The notes: generated by a model from the sequence alone, not told the origin. Positions 54,716 through 63,999 are shown, counted from the stretch's first letter. The stretch is 64,000 bases of DNA from a bacterium (GCA_017652265.1 JAGCBH010000015.1:16830-80829); one strand, 5' to 3'. Translations and numbers: made by a program.

Positions 54716-55392
54716 TGTATTCGGTTTACAAATTTGAAAAAGCAAGTGATTCGTTATGCAAAATAATTAATACATTTGAGATTAAAGAGATGTATATCCC
54801 TTATTACATCTGCCCGTCTGTCCGTCATGCACTTTTTAAAACGGATTGTAAGCCGCTCTTTTATCATATTGATGATAATTTCATGCCTGCCCGCTCATTT
54901 GATAAAGAGAGTTATATTCTTTACCCGAATTATTTTGGCATTTGCTCAAACAATGTAAAACAACTTTGTGAAATTTATCCGAAATTAATTGTTGATAATG
55001 CGCACGCATTCTTCAATGAGCCGTCAGGCCTTGCCTGTTTCAACGCCGGGTACAAATTCGGCCTTGAGAATTGCTCTTACTTATGGATTAAAGACAGACT
55101 AAAATCGGCAATGGGCATATCAGAATTTGAAAAAGAAAAAATCAAAAGAAAGAAAAATTTTATTAAATTGTGCGAAAAATATTCAGAGGCAAACCAACTA
55201 GAAATTGACGGGAAATCAATACCATTCTGCTACCCGTACTTGGCAAAAACAGAAGAGGAAGCGGATAAACTTGCCAAAGACCTTACGGAAAAAGGGTTAG
55301 CAATATACAGATATTGGGAGTCCCTGCCTGAAAATTTCAATGAATACAAATTTTATAAAAGATTAGTACCTATACCACTAATATCAACTTGA
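54715..55392 (+). CDS. Truncated DegT-like aminotransferase-fold protein
   Basis: 225 aa. 'YIPYYICPSVRHAL', 'LFYHIDDNF', 'SYILYPNYFGI' and 'LIVDNAHAFF' follow the large domain of PLP-dependent DegT/DnrJ enzymes, including the Asp that contacts the pyridine N and its His neighbour. The region where the catalytic Lys would sit reads 'GLENCSYLWIKDRLKS', without the S-x-H-K-x4 pattern, and the protein is about half the usual length. It may be a degenerate enzyme. Co-transcribed with tag. Confidence 0.55.
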   Translation: MYSVYKFEKASDSLCKIINTFEIKEMYIPYYICPSVRHALFKTDCKPLFYHIDDNFMPARSFDKESYILYPNYFGICSNNVKQLCEIYPKLIVDNAHAFFNEPSGLACFNAGYKFGLENCSYLWIKDRLKSAMGISEFEKEKIKRKKNFIKLCEKYSEANQLEIDGKSIPFCYPYLAKTEEEADKLAKDLTEKGLAIYRYWESLPENFNEYKFYKRLVPIPLIST

Positions 55393-55431
55393 CTTAAAAA
55401 TATTACAATTGTAGAATAAGATATTCAATTT

Positions 55432-55785
55432 ATGTATATAGACAGATTAAATTACAGTAATGTCAGCCTTAATAGCAGTCCTGCATTTAAAAGTGCAAAG
55501 GCTCAAAAGTCTATTCAAAAATTAGAACAGGCGCCAATACTGAAAAAAGTTCAGATTACTTTTGATGAACTTGAGCGTATGTACAATGAACTTGGATATG
55601 ATGTAATTCGTAAACGCGGTTCCCATGCAAGTGTTGTTTTAAATGAAAAGTATACTATGTCTATTGTTATACCTCACGATGATAAATATGTAAAAGTTAA
55701 TGATTTAAAAAGATTTTTGCTTATAAAAGAAGGCAAAATAGAAGAAGCCGTAAATCTTATCCATTATAATCATCATCACCATTAG
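55432..55785 (+). CDS. HicA-like RNA-binding domain with N-terminal extension
   Basis: 117 aa. Residues 40-110 match the HicA/YcfA fold: 'FDELERMYNELGYDVIRKRGSHASVVLN' with the active His at 65, then 'IPHDDKYVKVNDLKRFL'. HicA toxins cut mRNA; no HicB antitoxin is adjacent. The first 35 residues carry 'SSPAFKSAKAQ', a variant of the N-terminal F motif. It ends in four His (YNHHHH), encoded by mixed CAT/CAC codons. No strong ribosome binding site. Confidence 0.68.
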   Translation: MYIDRLNYSNVSLNSSPAFKSAKAQKSIQKLEQAPILKKVQITFDELERMYNELGYDVIRKRGSHASVVLNEKYTMSIVIPHDDKYVKVNDLKRFLLIKEGKIEEAVNLIHYNHHHH

Positions 55786-55817
55786 AAAAGCCGGCATAAT
55801 AGATACCGGCTTTTTAA
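55786..55817. terminator. Terminator between hicA-like and hsp20
   Basis: AAAAGCCGG and CCGGCTTTTT pair around an 11-nt loop; T runs on both sides. Confidence 0.88.
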
Positions 55818-55839
55818 TTAACAAGTAAAAATGATAATT

Positions 55840-56301
55840 TTACTCAACTTTTAATTTTTTAGAATTTCCTTTTTCTGCTTCTTTTTTAGGAGCTTTGATT
55901 TTTAAAATACCATGTTCTAACTTAGCAGTGGTTTTTTCTGTATCAATTTCATTAGGGAAGTAAACAGTTCTTGAAAATTCACCGTAACAGAATTCGGATT
56001 TTCTGTAGTGCTGGTCATTTTCTTCTTTTTCTTCCTCTTTTTTAGCATTAATTGTAATGTAATTTTTATCTATATCAATATCCAAATCTTCTTTTTTTAC
56101 TCCAGGTAATTCAGCTTTAACGCAATAATCTTTTTCGTGTTCATGAAGTTCAACAGGCATTGCAAGTTTATTCGTTGCCAAACGTTCATCATGGATGTAT
56201 TCAGGGAACAAACTGTCAAAATTTCTGTTCAAAATAGAACTGATTTCATCGTTAACTGATTTAATAAAATTGTCCGGTGTTCTTTTAATTAAAAATTTCA
56301 T
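55840..56301 (-). CDS. Small heat shock protein (Hsp20)
   Basis: 153 aa. Alpha-crystallin domain: 'MPVELHEHEKDYCVKAELPGVKKEDLDI' and 'SEFCYGEFSRTVYFPNEIDTEKTTAKLEHGILKIKAPK', with the family G-x-L and I-x-I motifs. ATP-independent holdase in the cytosol. GGAGG lies before the ATG. Confidence 0.94.
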   Translation of the reverse strand: MKFLIKRTPDNFIKSVNDEISSILNRNFDSLFPEYIHDERLATNKLAMPVELHEHEKDYCVKAELPGVKKEDLDIDIDKNYITINAKKEEEKEENDQHYRKSEFCYGEFSRTVYFPNEIDTEKTTAKLEHGILKIKAPKKEAEKGNSKKLKVE

Positions 56302-56399
56302 AATGACCTCCTTTGATTTTTAATTGTCATAACTCCTTACAAGTATATTATTTACCTGTTTAGCAAAAATCATCGAAAAATTAACCAAAAATTAACAGT

Positions 56400-57266
56400 T
56401 TATATTTTATCAGGATACACATTCCATTTGATATTTTCGTTCGCTCTAAACCAGGTCAACTGGCGCTTTGCATAGCGGCGGGAATTTTGTTTCAGTATTT
56501 CACATGCCATTTGTAAATCGTATTCGCCGTCAAGATATTTTATAATTTCCCTATACCCGATAGTGTCAACTAAATTTGGTATCCGCCCATGTTTTTTTAG
56601 TAAGTTTTTTGTTTCATCAATAAGCCCCTGTTCAATCATCAAATCAACACGCTTATTTATGCGGTCATACAGTTCTTCTCTCGGAAAGTTTAACCCAATC
56701 CATTCAACTTCATAAGGGCACTGAGCGGACTTATTTCTTGCTTCCTCAAGCGTCAAGCCGGATTTTTCTACAATTTCAATATAGCGGATTAATTTCTTTT
56801 TGTCGTTATCAAAAATTGTATCCGCAGCTGCTTTATCTGATTTTTCAAGCCTTTGTTTCAACTCCTCAAATGTCATTTTTTCAAGCTCTGAACGGAAATT
56901 TTTATCGGGTTTAACATCAGGCATTTTATAATTTTCAAGCAAAAGCCTGAAATAAAGGCCTGTTCCTCCTGCTATAATCGGCGTCTTGCCTTTACTTACA
57001 ATTTCATCAATTGCATTTTGAGCATCTTTAACCCAAAGCCCCGCCGAATAATCAACTTCAGGTTCTACAATATCAATTAAATAGTGTTTAATCCCATGGC
57101 GTTCCTCAAGCGTAGGTTTTGCCGTTCCTATATCAAAGCCCTCATAAACAAGCCTTGAATCGGCTGAAATAATTTCTCCTCCGATTTCTTGCGCAAGCGA
57201 AACAGCATAGGCGGTCTTTCCGCTTGCCGTTGCCCCGACTACCGCAATAACTTTAGTTTTAAACAT
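56400..57266 (-). CDS. miaA: tRNA dimethylallyltransferase MiaA
   Basis: 288 aa. P-loop 'GATASGKTAYA', 'ISADSRLVYEGFDIGTAKP', 'GGTGLYFRLL', 'DTIGYREI' and 'KRQLTWFR' are all MiaA motifs. It adds an isopentenyl-type group to A37 of tRNAs reading UNN. Its start overlaps the previous gene by 8 bp. Confidence 0.96.
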   Translation of the reverse strand: MFKTKVIAVVGATASGKTAYAVSLAQEIGGEIISADSRLVYEGFDIGTAKPTLEERHGIKHYLIDIVEPEVDYSAGLWVKDAQNAIDEIVSKGKTPIIAGGTGLYFRLLLENYKMPDVKPDKNFRSELEKMTFEELKQRLEKSDKAAADTIFDNDKKKLIRYIEIVEKSGLTLEEARNKSAQCPYEVEWIGLNFPREELYDRINKRVDLMIEQGLIDETKNLLKKHGRIPNLVDTIGYREIIKYLDGEYDLQMACEILKQNSRRYAKRQLTWFRANENIKWNVYPDKI

Positions 57267-58386
57267 TGGCAGTTTCTCTCATAAGTTTACGCTTGCGGCG
57301 GCGCATAAGATCTACAAATGCTTCAAGACGGGTAATATAGCCTGCTTTACCTGTTTGTTCATCCATAATCAACGGTAATACAGGAATATCACAGGTTTCT
57401 CTCATCGCAGGGAAAATATTTTGCGACATAATTTCAGGCATACAGGTAAACGGACTAACGTGGATTATCCCGTCAACCTGGCGGTTTCTTGCATGAACAA
57501 CATCCGATACACACTCCAAAGCATCACCGCCAATATCACGTGATAAATACGGTTTTGCAAGACGTTCAGCTCTATGCAGGTGAGTTTCATCTTTCTTAAA
57601 CAGGTTTGGGATAATAGCATCCTTTATAAAGCCGCTAACCGTAAGGGTTCTGTGAACTTCTACTCCCATTCTCCCAAGTTCTCTCATAATATTTTGGTTA
57701 GAAAATTCATCACAAACTATATAAATTTCACCCGTCAGGTCAACCCGAACAACCTCACGATTTTCATCAATTTCGGTTTTATTCATAAGGTCAAATATTT
57801 CTTTTTCCGCTCTTTTAAGCTGACGGGAAGACTCTACATCATAAAGAATTTTTAAACCCTTATGATAAGCTTTTTCAGCATCGCCAAAGTGCTTTTCACG
57901 TGCGCTCAGATATGCCAGGTGATCTTTCATCCTGTCAATTATAAAAACTTTTCTTATCCCGATATTAATTGCGCGTGAAAAAAGGATAATATCTGTTTTT
58001 CCTGAAACCTTCGTCAGAAAATCAAGCATTCCCTTAATTCCGTCATAAAGCTTCATTTCCACATAATTCGCCTCATAACCCATATCTTTAAGTGCATGCG
58101 CGATACAGTTCCCGTATTCACCCAAACGACAACACCCCGGAGAGGTTATCATAGCAACATAATCCGCACCACCCTCAATTGCTTCAATAAAATTTCCAAG
58201 GATAAGTTTATACGGCAGACAAATAGCTTCCGGAGAATACTTTGCGCCTAAAGAAAGAGTTTTTTTGCTGGTATATGGCGGAATAAAAGGTTCAGCACCG
58301 ACTTTTTTCAATGCCGACGCCCACGCTATATAAATCTGCCCCATATGGGGAAAAGCAACTTTTATTTTTTCACCTTTTTTACTCAT
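57259..58386 (-). CDS. Acyl-CoA dehydratase activase-related protein (DUF2229 type)
   Basis: 375 aa. 'VAFPHMGQIYIAWASALKKVGAEPFIPPYTSKKTLSLGAKYSPEAICLPYKL' and 'ITSPGCCRLGEYG' match the domain found next to the CoA-substrate-specific activase in 2-hydroxyacyl-CoA dehydratase relatives, with clustered Cys. The C-terminal 'VSPFTCMPEIMSQNI' matches too. No activase subunit is adjacent, so the reaction is unknown; a Fe-S-linked, ATP-dependent process is likely. Confidence 0.8.
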   Translation of the reverse strand: MSKKGEKIKVAFPHMGQIYIAWASALKKVGAEPFIPPYTSKKTLSLGAKYSPEAICLPYKLILGNFIEAIEGGADYVAMITSPGCCRLGEYGNCIAHALKDMGYEANYVEMKLYDGIKGMLDFLTKVSGKTDIILFSRAINIGIRKVFIIDRMKDHLAYLSAREKHFGDAEKAYHKGLKILYDVESSRQLKRAEKEIFDLMNKTEIDENREVVRVDLTGEIYIVCDEFSNQNIMRELGRMGVEVHRTLTVSGFIKDAIIPNLFKKDETHLHRAERLAKPYLSRDIGGDALECVSDVVHARNRQVDGIIHVSPFTCMPEIMSQNIFPAMRETCDIPVLPLIMDEQTGKAGYITRLEAFVDLMRRRKRKLMRETANV

Positions 58387-59007
58387 TTAGATTATACCCT
58401 GACGTTTAAGGTCTTTCTTAATTTTATCGAGTCCTGTCTGAATTATTCTTGAAATTCTGGACTGCGAAATATTAAATTCGTCCGCAATATCTTTTAATTT
58501 TTTATTCTGAAAAAATTTGCAATCAATAAGCTCTTTTTCCCTAGGAGAAAGTTTTTTCATTGATTCCAAAATTTCATTTTTCAATTCAATAAGTTCAATA
58601 TTTTCCTCAGGCGTGTTATCAAGTGCTTTAATTTGTGTCGGCACTTCAGCTTCCTGCATTTCCTCAATAGAAAGAATTGTCTTATAAACTTCCTCTCTCA
58701 AAGTGTTTTCACCGTCTTCTTCGGCTAAAGTTTTTCGGCTGTTTTTGAGAGTGTACCATTTGTATCTGCGGCGGACTTCATTTCTTATCGCCCATTTGAT
58801 AGCGGTAGCAAGATAGGTACTGTTGTAATGGTCTTCGGAGTGCTTTTTAAATAACAGATAAAGAGTATGATTACCGATATTTATTAATTCTGACAGCTCA
58901 ATTAAACCGAATGAAGAAAATTTCATAAACTCCACACGGGCAATTTTGTCAATCAAATCCCTATATTCACTAAGGTTTATTTTTTCTACCGCTGCCATCT
59001 CCGACAA
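58387..59007 (-). CDS. Sigma-70 family RNA polymerase sigma factor
   Basis: 206 aa. Region 2 is 'ELSELINIGNHTLYLLFKKHSEDHYNSTYLATAIKWAIRNEVRRR', region 4 is 'LSPREKELIDCKFFQNKKLKDIADEFNISQSRISRIIQTGLDKIK' with its HTH. The compact layout resembles group 3 factors such as FliA/SigF. Flagellar genes elsewhere in the window make a motility role possible, but it may instead govern stress. One base ahead of the activase gene. Confidence 0.88.
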   Translation of the reverse strand: MSEMAAVEKINLSEYRDLIDKIARVEFMKFSSFGLIELSELINIGNHTLYLLFKKHSEDHYNSTYLATAIKWAIRNEVRRRYKWYTLKNSRKTLAEEDGENTLREEVYKTILSIEEMQEAEVPTQIKALDNTPEENIELIELKNEILESMKKLSPREKELIDCKFFQNKKLKDIADEFNISQSRISRIIQTGLDKIKKDLKRQGII

Positions 59008-59139
59008 AACTCATCCTATCTACAATACAAATATAGCACAAAAAGTTTTCTTTACTATGGAATTAAAGAAATATTAACATATTTTAAACAATTGTTGAGT
59101 ACATAGCAAAAAAATATATTTAGGCGATTTATTAGTAAC

Positions 59140-60267
59140 ATGGATTATTCAATTAATAATGTCAGTTTTAAAGGATATGATGCAATTAAGCTAAAAGGCT
59201 TATATATGCAGGGTTTTATTAATGAACACGACCTTGCTATATGCCGTCAAATTAAGAAAATTGCCGAAAAAGAGCATCTTGACTTTTTTATAAATCAAAA
59301 CAACAAAGGAATAAAAAGATATATTGAAGCCGGTTTAACTTCCGATAAACCGCTATTACGCGTCTGGGGGCAGGACAGAAAAGCATTTTTAAAAAACGGT
59401 ACAAATTATACTATTATGTGTCCTAGAGATGAAATATTAATAGATTTACCTGAAGAACTTTCTGCATTTGAAATGAAGCAAAGAAATATTTTACCAAGAG
59501 GAGGCAATTATTATATAGGTTATAAACCAACAGGCGAAAAGTGGATGATAATCAATGGGGAATATGTCACCGAATACCGCGAACAGCATTATTATCCTGA
59601 GAAGATCTGTTTAGAAAATATAAAAGATGTTTACGGAATTGAAAGAGAAAATACCTGTGTTACCGATTATCTATGTTACGATTTGGATATGCTTATCAGG
59701 CCTATCGGCTATCCTTATGTTCTGGTAAATCACGACGAGGAAACATTCAAAAATATTGAAAAATTGAGAACAAAATTTCCACAAAGCAACGAAATATATA
59801 AAAAATTAATTGATTTCCAAAAGCACATATGCCTGACAAAAAAATCTAACAAATTATGTGATTGCCTGAAAGATTTTGGATTTATCCCAATAAAAATCGG
59901 CGGATTTTATTCTGAGGATATAAATTTTTTAAATTCAATAGCTTTTAAAAACGGTAATAACAGAATTTCATTAATATCAAATTCAACACAACATTCCTGT
60001 CCGGAGCTTGAATATCTTGAAGAACTTTTTGAAAAGGACTTAAGGGAAAAGGTTGCTGGAATAGAAAACGTTTATTTCGTTTCCGGCGGGAAGAAAACGG
60101 TTGAAACTTTTGGTAAAGATGATTGGATTCGTACACATAATTTTCCGGCATACAGATTTAATGAATATCATAATGTTATAATGGACTGGTTAGGAGAACA
60201 CCATGGCGGAATCCATTGTATGACGGCAGAAATACCCGATTTTGATAAACTGACAAATGGGGTGTGA
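59140..60267 (+). CDS. Protein with N-terminal F-K-G motif, unknown
   Basis: 375 aa. Starts M-D-Y-S-I-N-N-V-S-F-K-G-Y. No membrane segment; rich in Asn, Lys, Tyr. A 'TEYREQHYYPE' and a 'HHGGIHCMTAEIP' stretch near the C-terminus are the most distinctive; the latter resembles agmatine/arginine deiminase family ends (H-G-G-x-H-C), which would make Cys the nucleophile. It is 3 bp before the radical SAM gene, so co-expressed. Confidence 0.6.
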   Translation: MDYSINNVSFKGYDAIKLKGLYMQGFINEHDLAICRQIKKIAEKEHLDFFINQNNKGIKRYIEAGLTSDKPLLRVWGQDRKAFLKNGTNYTIMCPRDEILIDLPEELSAFEMKQRNILPRGGNYYIGYKPTGEKWMIINGEYVTEYREQHYYPEKICLENIKDVYGIERENTCVTDYLCYDLDMLIRPIGYPYVLVNHDEETFKNIEKLRTKFPQSNEIYKKLIDFQKHICLTKKSNKLCDCLKDFGFIPIKIGGFYSEDINFLNSIAFKNGNNRISLISNSTQHSCPELEYLEELFEKDLREKVAGIENVYFVSGGKKTVETFGKDDWIRTHNFPAYRFNEYHNVIMDWLGEHHGGIHCMTAEIPDFDKLTNGV

Positions 60268-60270
60268 CAT

Positions 60271-61668
60271 ATGAAAATTGAGTTTTTAAATACTTCATAC
60301 ACACACAATAATCCTAAATGTCATCCTTATAATTTTGGATACAATCAGCGTCAACCGATAAATTTGCCCATAAAAGATACCGTATCTTTCGGACAGGCAG
60401 TACCTCAGAGCGCAATTAAATATCTCAAAAGCAAGAAAATAGAGCTTTACAGTTTGGGACTTGATAAATATTTCTTACAATTATTTGATGCAAAGCAACT
60501 TGAAGGTATCCAAAACGGTATTGAAATATTCAACGGCTTAAGTTTTTCTCAAATTGCGTATATGGTTAACAATTTAACAGGGATAATTTTACAAAGGGGA
60601 TGTACCAACTCCTGTATTCATTGTTTTGCAGAGGCAAAACCTCCATATTTTATGAAAAAAAATAATTTTATTGAAAAAATAGATTTTGAAGATTATGAAA
60701 AACTCTGCAACGGTTTTAAAGAATTGAACAAAAGACTTGGGTTTAACGTATTTTCAAATGGGTCCAAAAGCTTATTTTATGATTCAGATTGCTCAATGAT
60801 ATACATGCAGGATAAAAGCGGGAAAATGTATGATTATGCGGATTTAGCCAAAATGTTTCATGAAGCGGCTAAACAACGGATATTGTTTGACACTGCGGGA
60901 TGGAATAAAAATGATACAAAAACACAAAAAAGAATGGAAGATTTAGTTAAAAAAATTGCAAACAGTAACGAATATGATTTCCTGCAATTCAATATATCAG
61001 TAAATCCGTTTCATTCTATCTATAGTAAATCATTAGACCTAAAAGCCCAGGGGAAAACAAAAGAAGCTAAAAGATTAGAAGAAATCTTCACGGACAGAAT
61101 CGCAAACGTAATATTTACTTCTTCACCACTGATAGATAAAACAAATTCTTATACCAATAAAAGTATGTTGGGTTTTATTTTTAGAGGACTGTTTGATTTT
61201 ACAGACCTTGACGGTTATCACGCACACGACCTCATTTGCATGTTTGATGATATCGCAGAGAGAGTCGGAAAATTATATGAAGAAGATTTGGCATCGGGCA
61301 GACATAAAGTTATAAAAAACCAAGAACAACTGGATAAATATTATTATTTTCTTAAAGGCCGTGTTCACAGCCGCATTGAACTAATAAATATGACTAATGA
61401 AAGACTTATAAATAAACTTGGCGATATAGATGCAGGAGAATGGAATATTTTAAGACAATATTCTTTTAATTCTGTTAAAGAAGGAATAAAATTTACGGAC
61501 GGATTTATTGACGTTAACGGTAAGTTTTATATGACAAATTATATGGAAACATACCCGACAGATATCGCTATAAACTACACAACCAAAGGCAAATCTACAG
61601 CTCCAATTAGGCCAAACCTGAGAGATGGAGTTATAACAAAAGATATCATTGAAGAATATTACAGCTAA
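60271..61668 (+). CDS. Radical SAM protein with N-terminal F-G motif
   Basis: 465 aa. C111-T-N-S-C115-I-H-C118 is the radical SAM C-x3-C-x2-C cluster site, in 'GIILQRGCTNSCIHCFAEA'. The N-terminal 90 residues contain 'DTVSFGQAVPQSAIK', a variant of the F-x-G motif. Substrate unknown; the pairing with the preceding gene suggests a shared pathway. No SPASM-type cysteine cluster is obvious at the C-terminus. Confidence 0.8.
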   Translation: MKIEFLNTSYTHNNPKCHPYNFGYNQRQPINLPIKDTVSFGQAVPQSAIKYLKSKKIELYSLGLDKYFLQLFDAKQLEGIQNGIEIFNGLSFSQIAYMVNNLTGIILQRGCTNSCIHCFAEAKPPYFMKKNNFIEKIDFEDYEKLCNGFKELNKRLGFNVFSNGSKSLFYDSDCSMIYMQDKSGKMYDYADLAKMFHEAAKQRILFDTAGWNKNDTKTQKRMEDLVKKIANSNEYDFLQFNISVNPFHSIYSKSLDLKAQGKTKEAKRLEEIFTDRIANVIFTSSPLIDKTNSYTNKSMLGFIFRGLFDFTDLDGYHAHDLICMFDDIAERVGKLYEEDLASGRHKVIKNQEQLDKYYYFLKGRVHSRIELINMTNERLINKLGDIDAGEWNILRQYSFNSVKEGIKFTDGFIDVNGKFYMTNYMETYPTDIAINYTTKGKSTAPIRPNLRDGVITKDIIEEYYS

Positions 61669-61674
61669 CCCATA

Positions 61675-62181
61675 TTATTTGTATCTGTGAATCAAATCTC
61701 TCGGAGCACCTTTACCAAAGCCGTCTTTAATCACCTTAAATGCGCCGTAACCGACAAGTGACCAGCCCCCTATTTTACAAACTGTTTTGTTACTTGCAAT
61801 TAATGTCACAACACCAAGGGCAAAAGGCACCGCATTATAAATCAGAGATTTGAATAGACCTCTTGTATAACCTATCCCTTTATTAAAGAATGTTGATGTA
61901 TTTTGTTCAGCCTCAATTTTTAAAATTTCATCTTTCATATCGGCAGTTACCGCACTTGGTCTGTCCAGATATAAAGTATTTGTAGCTTTTTTTACAAGTC
62001 GTTTTGCATCACGGCTTTTTGAATAGGAATCCGCTTCCATTAACCCCAAGACATGAGCATCATAGCCAACCAAGCCCAAGGCCCCCACTGCGGCGGTCTT
62101 TGCCAAGTATTTGCCGTAATTATTTTTCAGATGAGATGCACAACTTTTAAATCCGGCTTGTATTCTTGAAAAAATTTTCAT
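61675..62181 (-). CDS. Small membrane-associated protein, unknown
   Basis: 168 aa with two hydrophobic stretches (AKTAAVGALGLVGYDAHVLGLM and LIYNAVPFALGVVTLIA) and a Lys/Arg-rich N-terminus. No family recognised. It lies 7 bp after the HEAT-repeat gene on the same strand. Confidence 0.55.
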   Translation of the reverse strand: MKIFSRIQAGFKSCASHLKNNYGKYLAKTAAVGALGLVGYDAHVLGLMEADSYSKSRDAKRLVKKATNTLYLDRPSAVTADMKDEILKIEAEQNTSTFFNKGIGYTRGLFKSLIYNAVPFALGVVTLIASNKTVCKIGGWSLVGYGAFKVIKDGFGKGAPRDLIHRYK

Positions 62182-62188
62182 GGCCTAA

Positions 62189-63004
62189 TTATACCTTAAT
62201 TTTGCTTGTTTCGGTTTTAGTTTCCGATTGTTTTTCTTTCACTACAAATTCCTTTTCAACGCGCTTACCGCTCATTTGCAGAAGAACTTCCGTTGCCAAA
62301 GGAGCATCCATACCGTAAGCGGACTTGCTTGACTGCATGGCCTTTAACAATTCAACCGATTCATCATTACCGGTTGCAATTCTTGCTTTCAAAGACGCCA
62401 GCGCCAAAAATCTTACTTTGTCGTATGGATCTTTAAGCATTTTATTTATAAGTGCATTTAAAGCCAAGTCATCACATCTTGAATCGTCTTCTTCTAATCT
62501 TGCAACAACTTCTTTCGCACCCATATAACGAACTTCTTTATCCTGACTGTTCAGGTAATTTTCAAGATTTTTAATATATTCATCAGTCAATTCAACAACT
62601 TTACGTTTTTCAGTTTTAACTTTTTCATCCTCTTTGATTATGGATGTATTGGCTTGCTGAGCCGGAAACGGCTGAGTATAGTAATTTGCAGGGTAACAGC
62701 AAACCGTAGGCTGAGCCTGATTTTGACCGTGTGCCTGATAAGACGGTGCGTTTACATTATAAATAGGAGGCTGTGCGCCCGGTGTTGCAACCGACGGGTT
62801 GAAAATCTGAATATTTACACCGGAATAATTCGGTACCTGATAGTTTTGCGCCTGATTCGGGTTATTTGCATCAGCAGGTACGTAAGCCCCCTGAACCGGA
62901 GAATTTATAATCGTCTGCTGAGGTACAGCTGCTACCGGCTTTGTTGCATTTGGGTTTTGATAATATACGTTATTTGTTCCTACACAATTTTGCATACACG
63001 ACAC
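62189..63004 (-). CDS. HEAT-like repeat protein with Gln/Pro-rich N-terminus
   Basis: 271 aa. The N-terminal 115 residues are low complexity (Gln, Pro, Asn, Tyr, Val), for example 'PNQAQNYQVPNYSG'; then a charged stretch and HEAT-type helices (about 135-245), e.g. 'LNSQDKEVRYMGAKEVVARLEED' and 'DPYDKVRFLALASLKARI'. The repeats probably bind protein. No signal peptide. No ribosome binding site of the usual strength. Confidence 0.7.
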   Translation of the reverse strand: MSCMQNCVGTNNVYYQNPNATKPVAAVPQQTIINSPVQGAYVPADANNPNQAQNYQVPNYSGVNIQIFNPSVATPGAQPPIYNVNAPSYQAHGQNQAQPTVCCYPANYYTQPFPAQQANTSIIKEDEKVKTEKRKVVELTDEYIKNLENYLNSQDKEVRYMGAKEVVARLEEDDSRCDDLALNALINKMLKDPYDKVRFLALASLKARIATGNDESVELLKAMQSSKSAYGMDAPLATEVLLQMSGKRVEKEFVVKEKQSETKTETSKIKV

Positions 63005-63131
63005 ACCTTCTTTTTATATAAAGTATTGTTTATATAAAATATTGCTATTTCTTTAAGTTTTGTAAAGTTTAAATTTGATACCGTAAATTGCCAAAGTTGC
63101 CATACAAAACAAAAAATTGTAAAATAGACTT

Positions 63132-63692
63132 ATGGATAATGTTTTGGGAGAAAAAGATATTTGTTCAAGGTGCGGAAAGTGCTGCAGACTTTTACCATCA
63201 GGGAAAAGTTACGCAGAGCTGTGTTCTCTGGCTGAAAAAGGAGATAAAACGGCATCAAATTTTTTAAAATTATTTCTTCCGCACAAATCAATTGATGACG
63301 CCCTTTTAATAGACGAAAATTATGTAAAACAGACTGCCGCACTGAATAAAAAAAAGTTCGGAAATGATTATGAAACCTATTTTTATTACTGCCGTTATCT
63401 GAATGATGATAACACATGCAAAGTTTACGATATGAGGCCGAAACTGTGCAAAAACTACCCTAAAAATGCCTTTACCGTTATCCCTGAAGATTGCGCCTAT
63501 GAAGGATACCTATTTGAAGCAAGAGAAAATATAAAAAAATATGTAAGAAAAACAAAAGAAGAATTGATGGAAATTTCCATTTTGAAAAAAGACTGCAATA
63601 CCCCTAACGAATTGAGAAAATACGAAAATTTAGAAAAAAAATACATCATGCTTATTGACAAATACCGTGCATACGGCTCTGAGGACTGGTAA
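63132..63692 (+). CDS. YkgJ-family cysteine cluster protein
   Basis: 186 aa. Cysteines in 'ICSRCGKCCRLL', 'YYCRYLNDDNTCKVYDMRPKLCKNYP' are the YkgJ (zinc/iron chelating) pattern, C-x2-C-x3-C-x2 plus C-x3-Y-x-x-R-P-x2-C. Role unknown; members are thought to bind zinc or iron. Converges on the mutase gene with a 1-bp gap. Confidence 0.85.
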   Translation: MDNVLGEKDICSRCGKCCRLLPSGKSYAELCSLAEKGDKTASNFLKLFLPHKSIDDALLIDENYVKQTAALNKKKFGNDYETYFYYCRYLNDDNTCKVYDMRPKLCKNYPKNAFTVIPEDCAYEGYLFEARENIKKYVRKTKEELMEISILKKDCNTPNELRKYENLEKKYIMLIDKYRAYGSEDW

Positions 63693-63693
63693 T

Positions 63694-63999
63694 TTAAGTA
63701 TTTTCAAGAATATTTTTTAATTCTTTAAGCCTGTTTTCATCATTTGTTTCAATGTAAATTCTAAGAAGCGGTTCTGTTCCGCTTGGACGGGCTAAAATCC
63801 AGTTACAGTCATCAATAAACAACTTTATTCCGTCTTTAAAATCTTTTGATGTTATTTTATAATTACCGACATTTTCAAGATTTTTAAATTTTTCCTTATA
63901 TTCTGCAATTTCAGAATTATCGGACAAATTTTTGTCAATCCGTGTATTAAAAAATTCGCAACCGATAAATTTTTTAAGTTCATTTTGCAGTTTCGATAA
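63694..63999 (-). CDS. Phosphohexomutase, C-terminal end only
   Basis: The frame is open to the window edge (L-S-K-L-Q-N-E-L-K ... precede the TTG at 63927), so only the last ~101 residues are here. 'ARPSGTEPLLRIYIE' is the phosphate-binding motif of domain 4 in phosphoglucomutase/phosphomannomutase enzymes. Upstream sequence would be needed to say which sugar. Confidence 0.85.
   Translation of the reverse strand, partial: LSKLQNELKKFIGCEFFNTRIDKNLSDNSEIAEYKEKFKNLENVGNYKITSKDFKDGIKLFIDDCNWILARPSGTEPLLRIYIETNDENRLKELKNILENT

Noticed and set aside
55770..55785. Four terminal His codons as an engineered tag
   Set aside because: Codons are mixed CAT/CAC inside a natural gene, with no vector sequence around; only four His.
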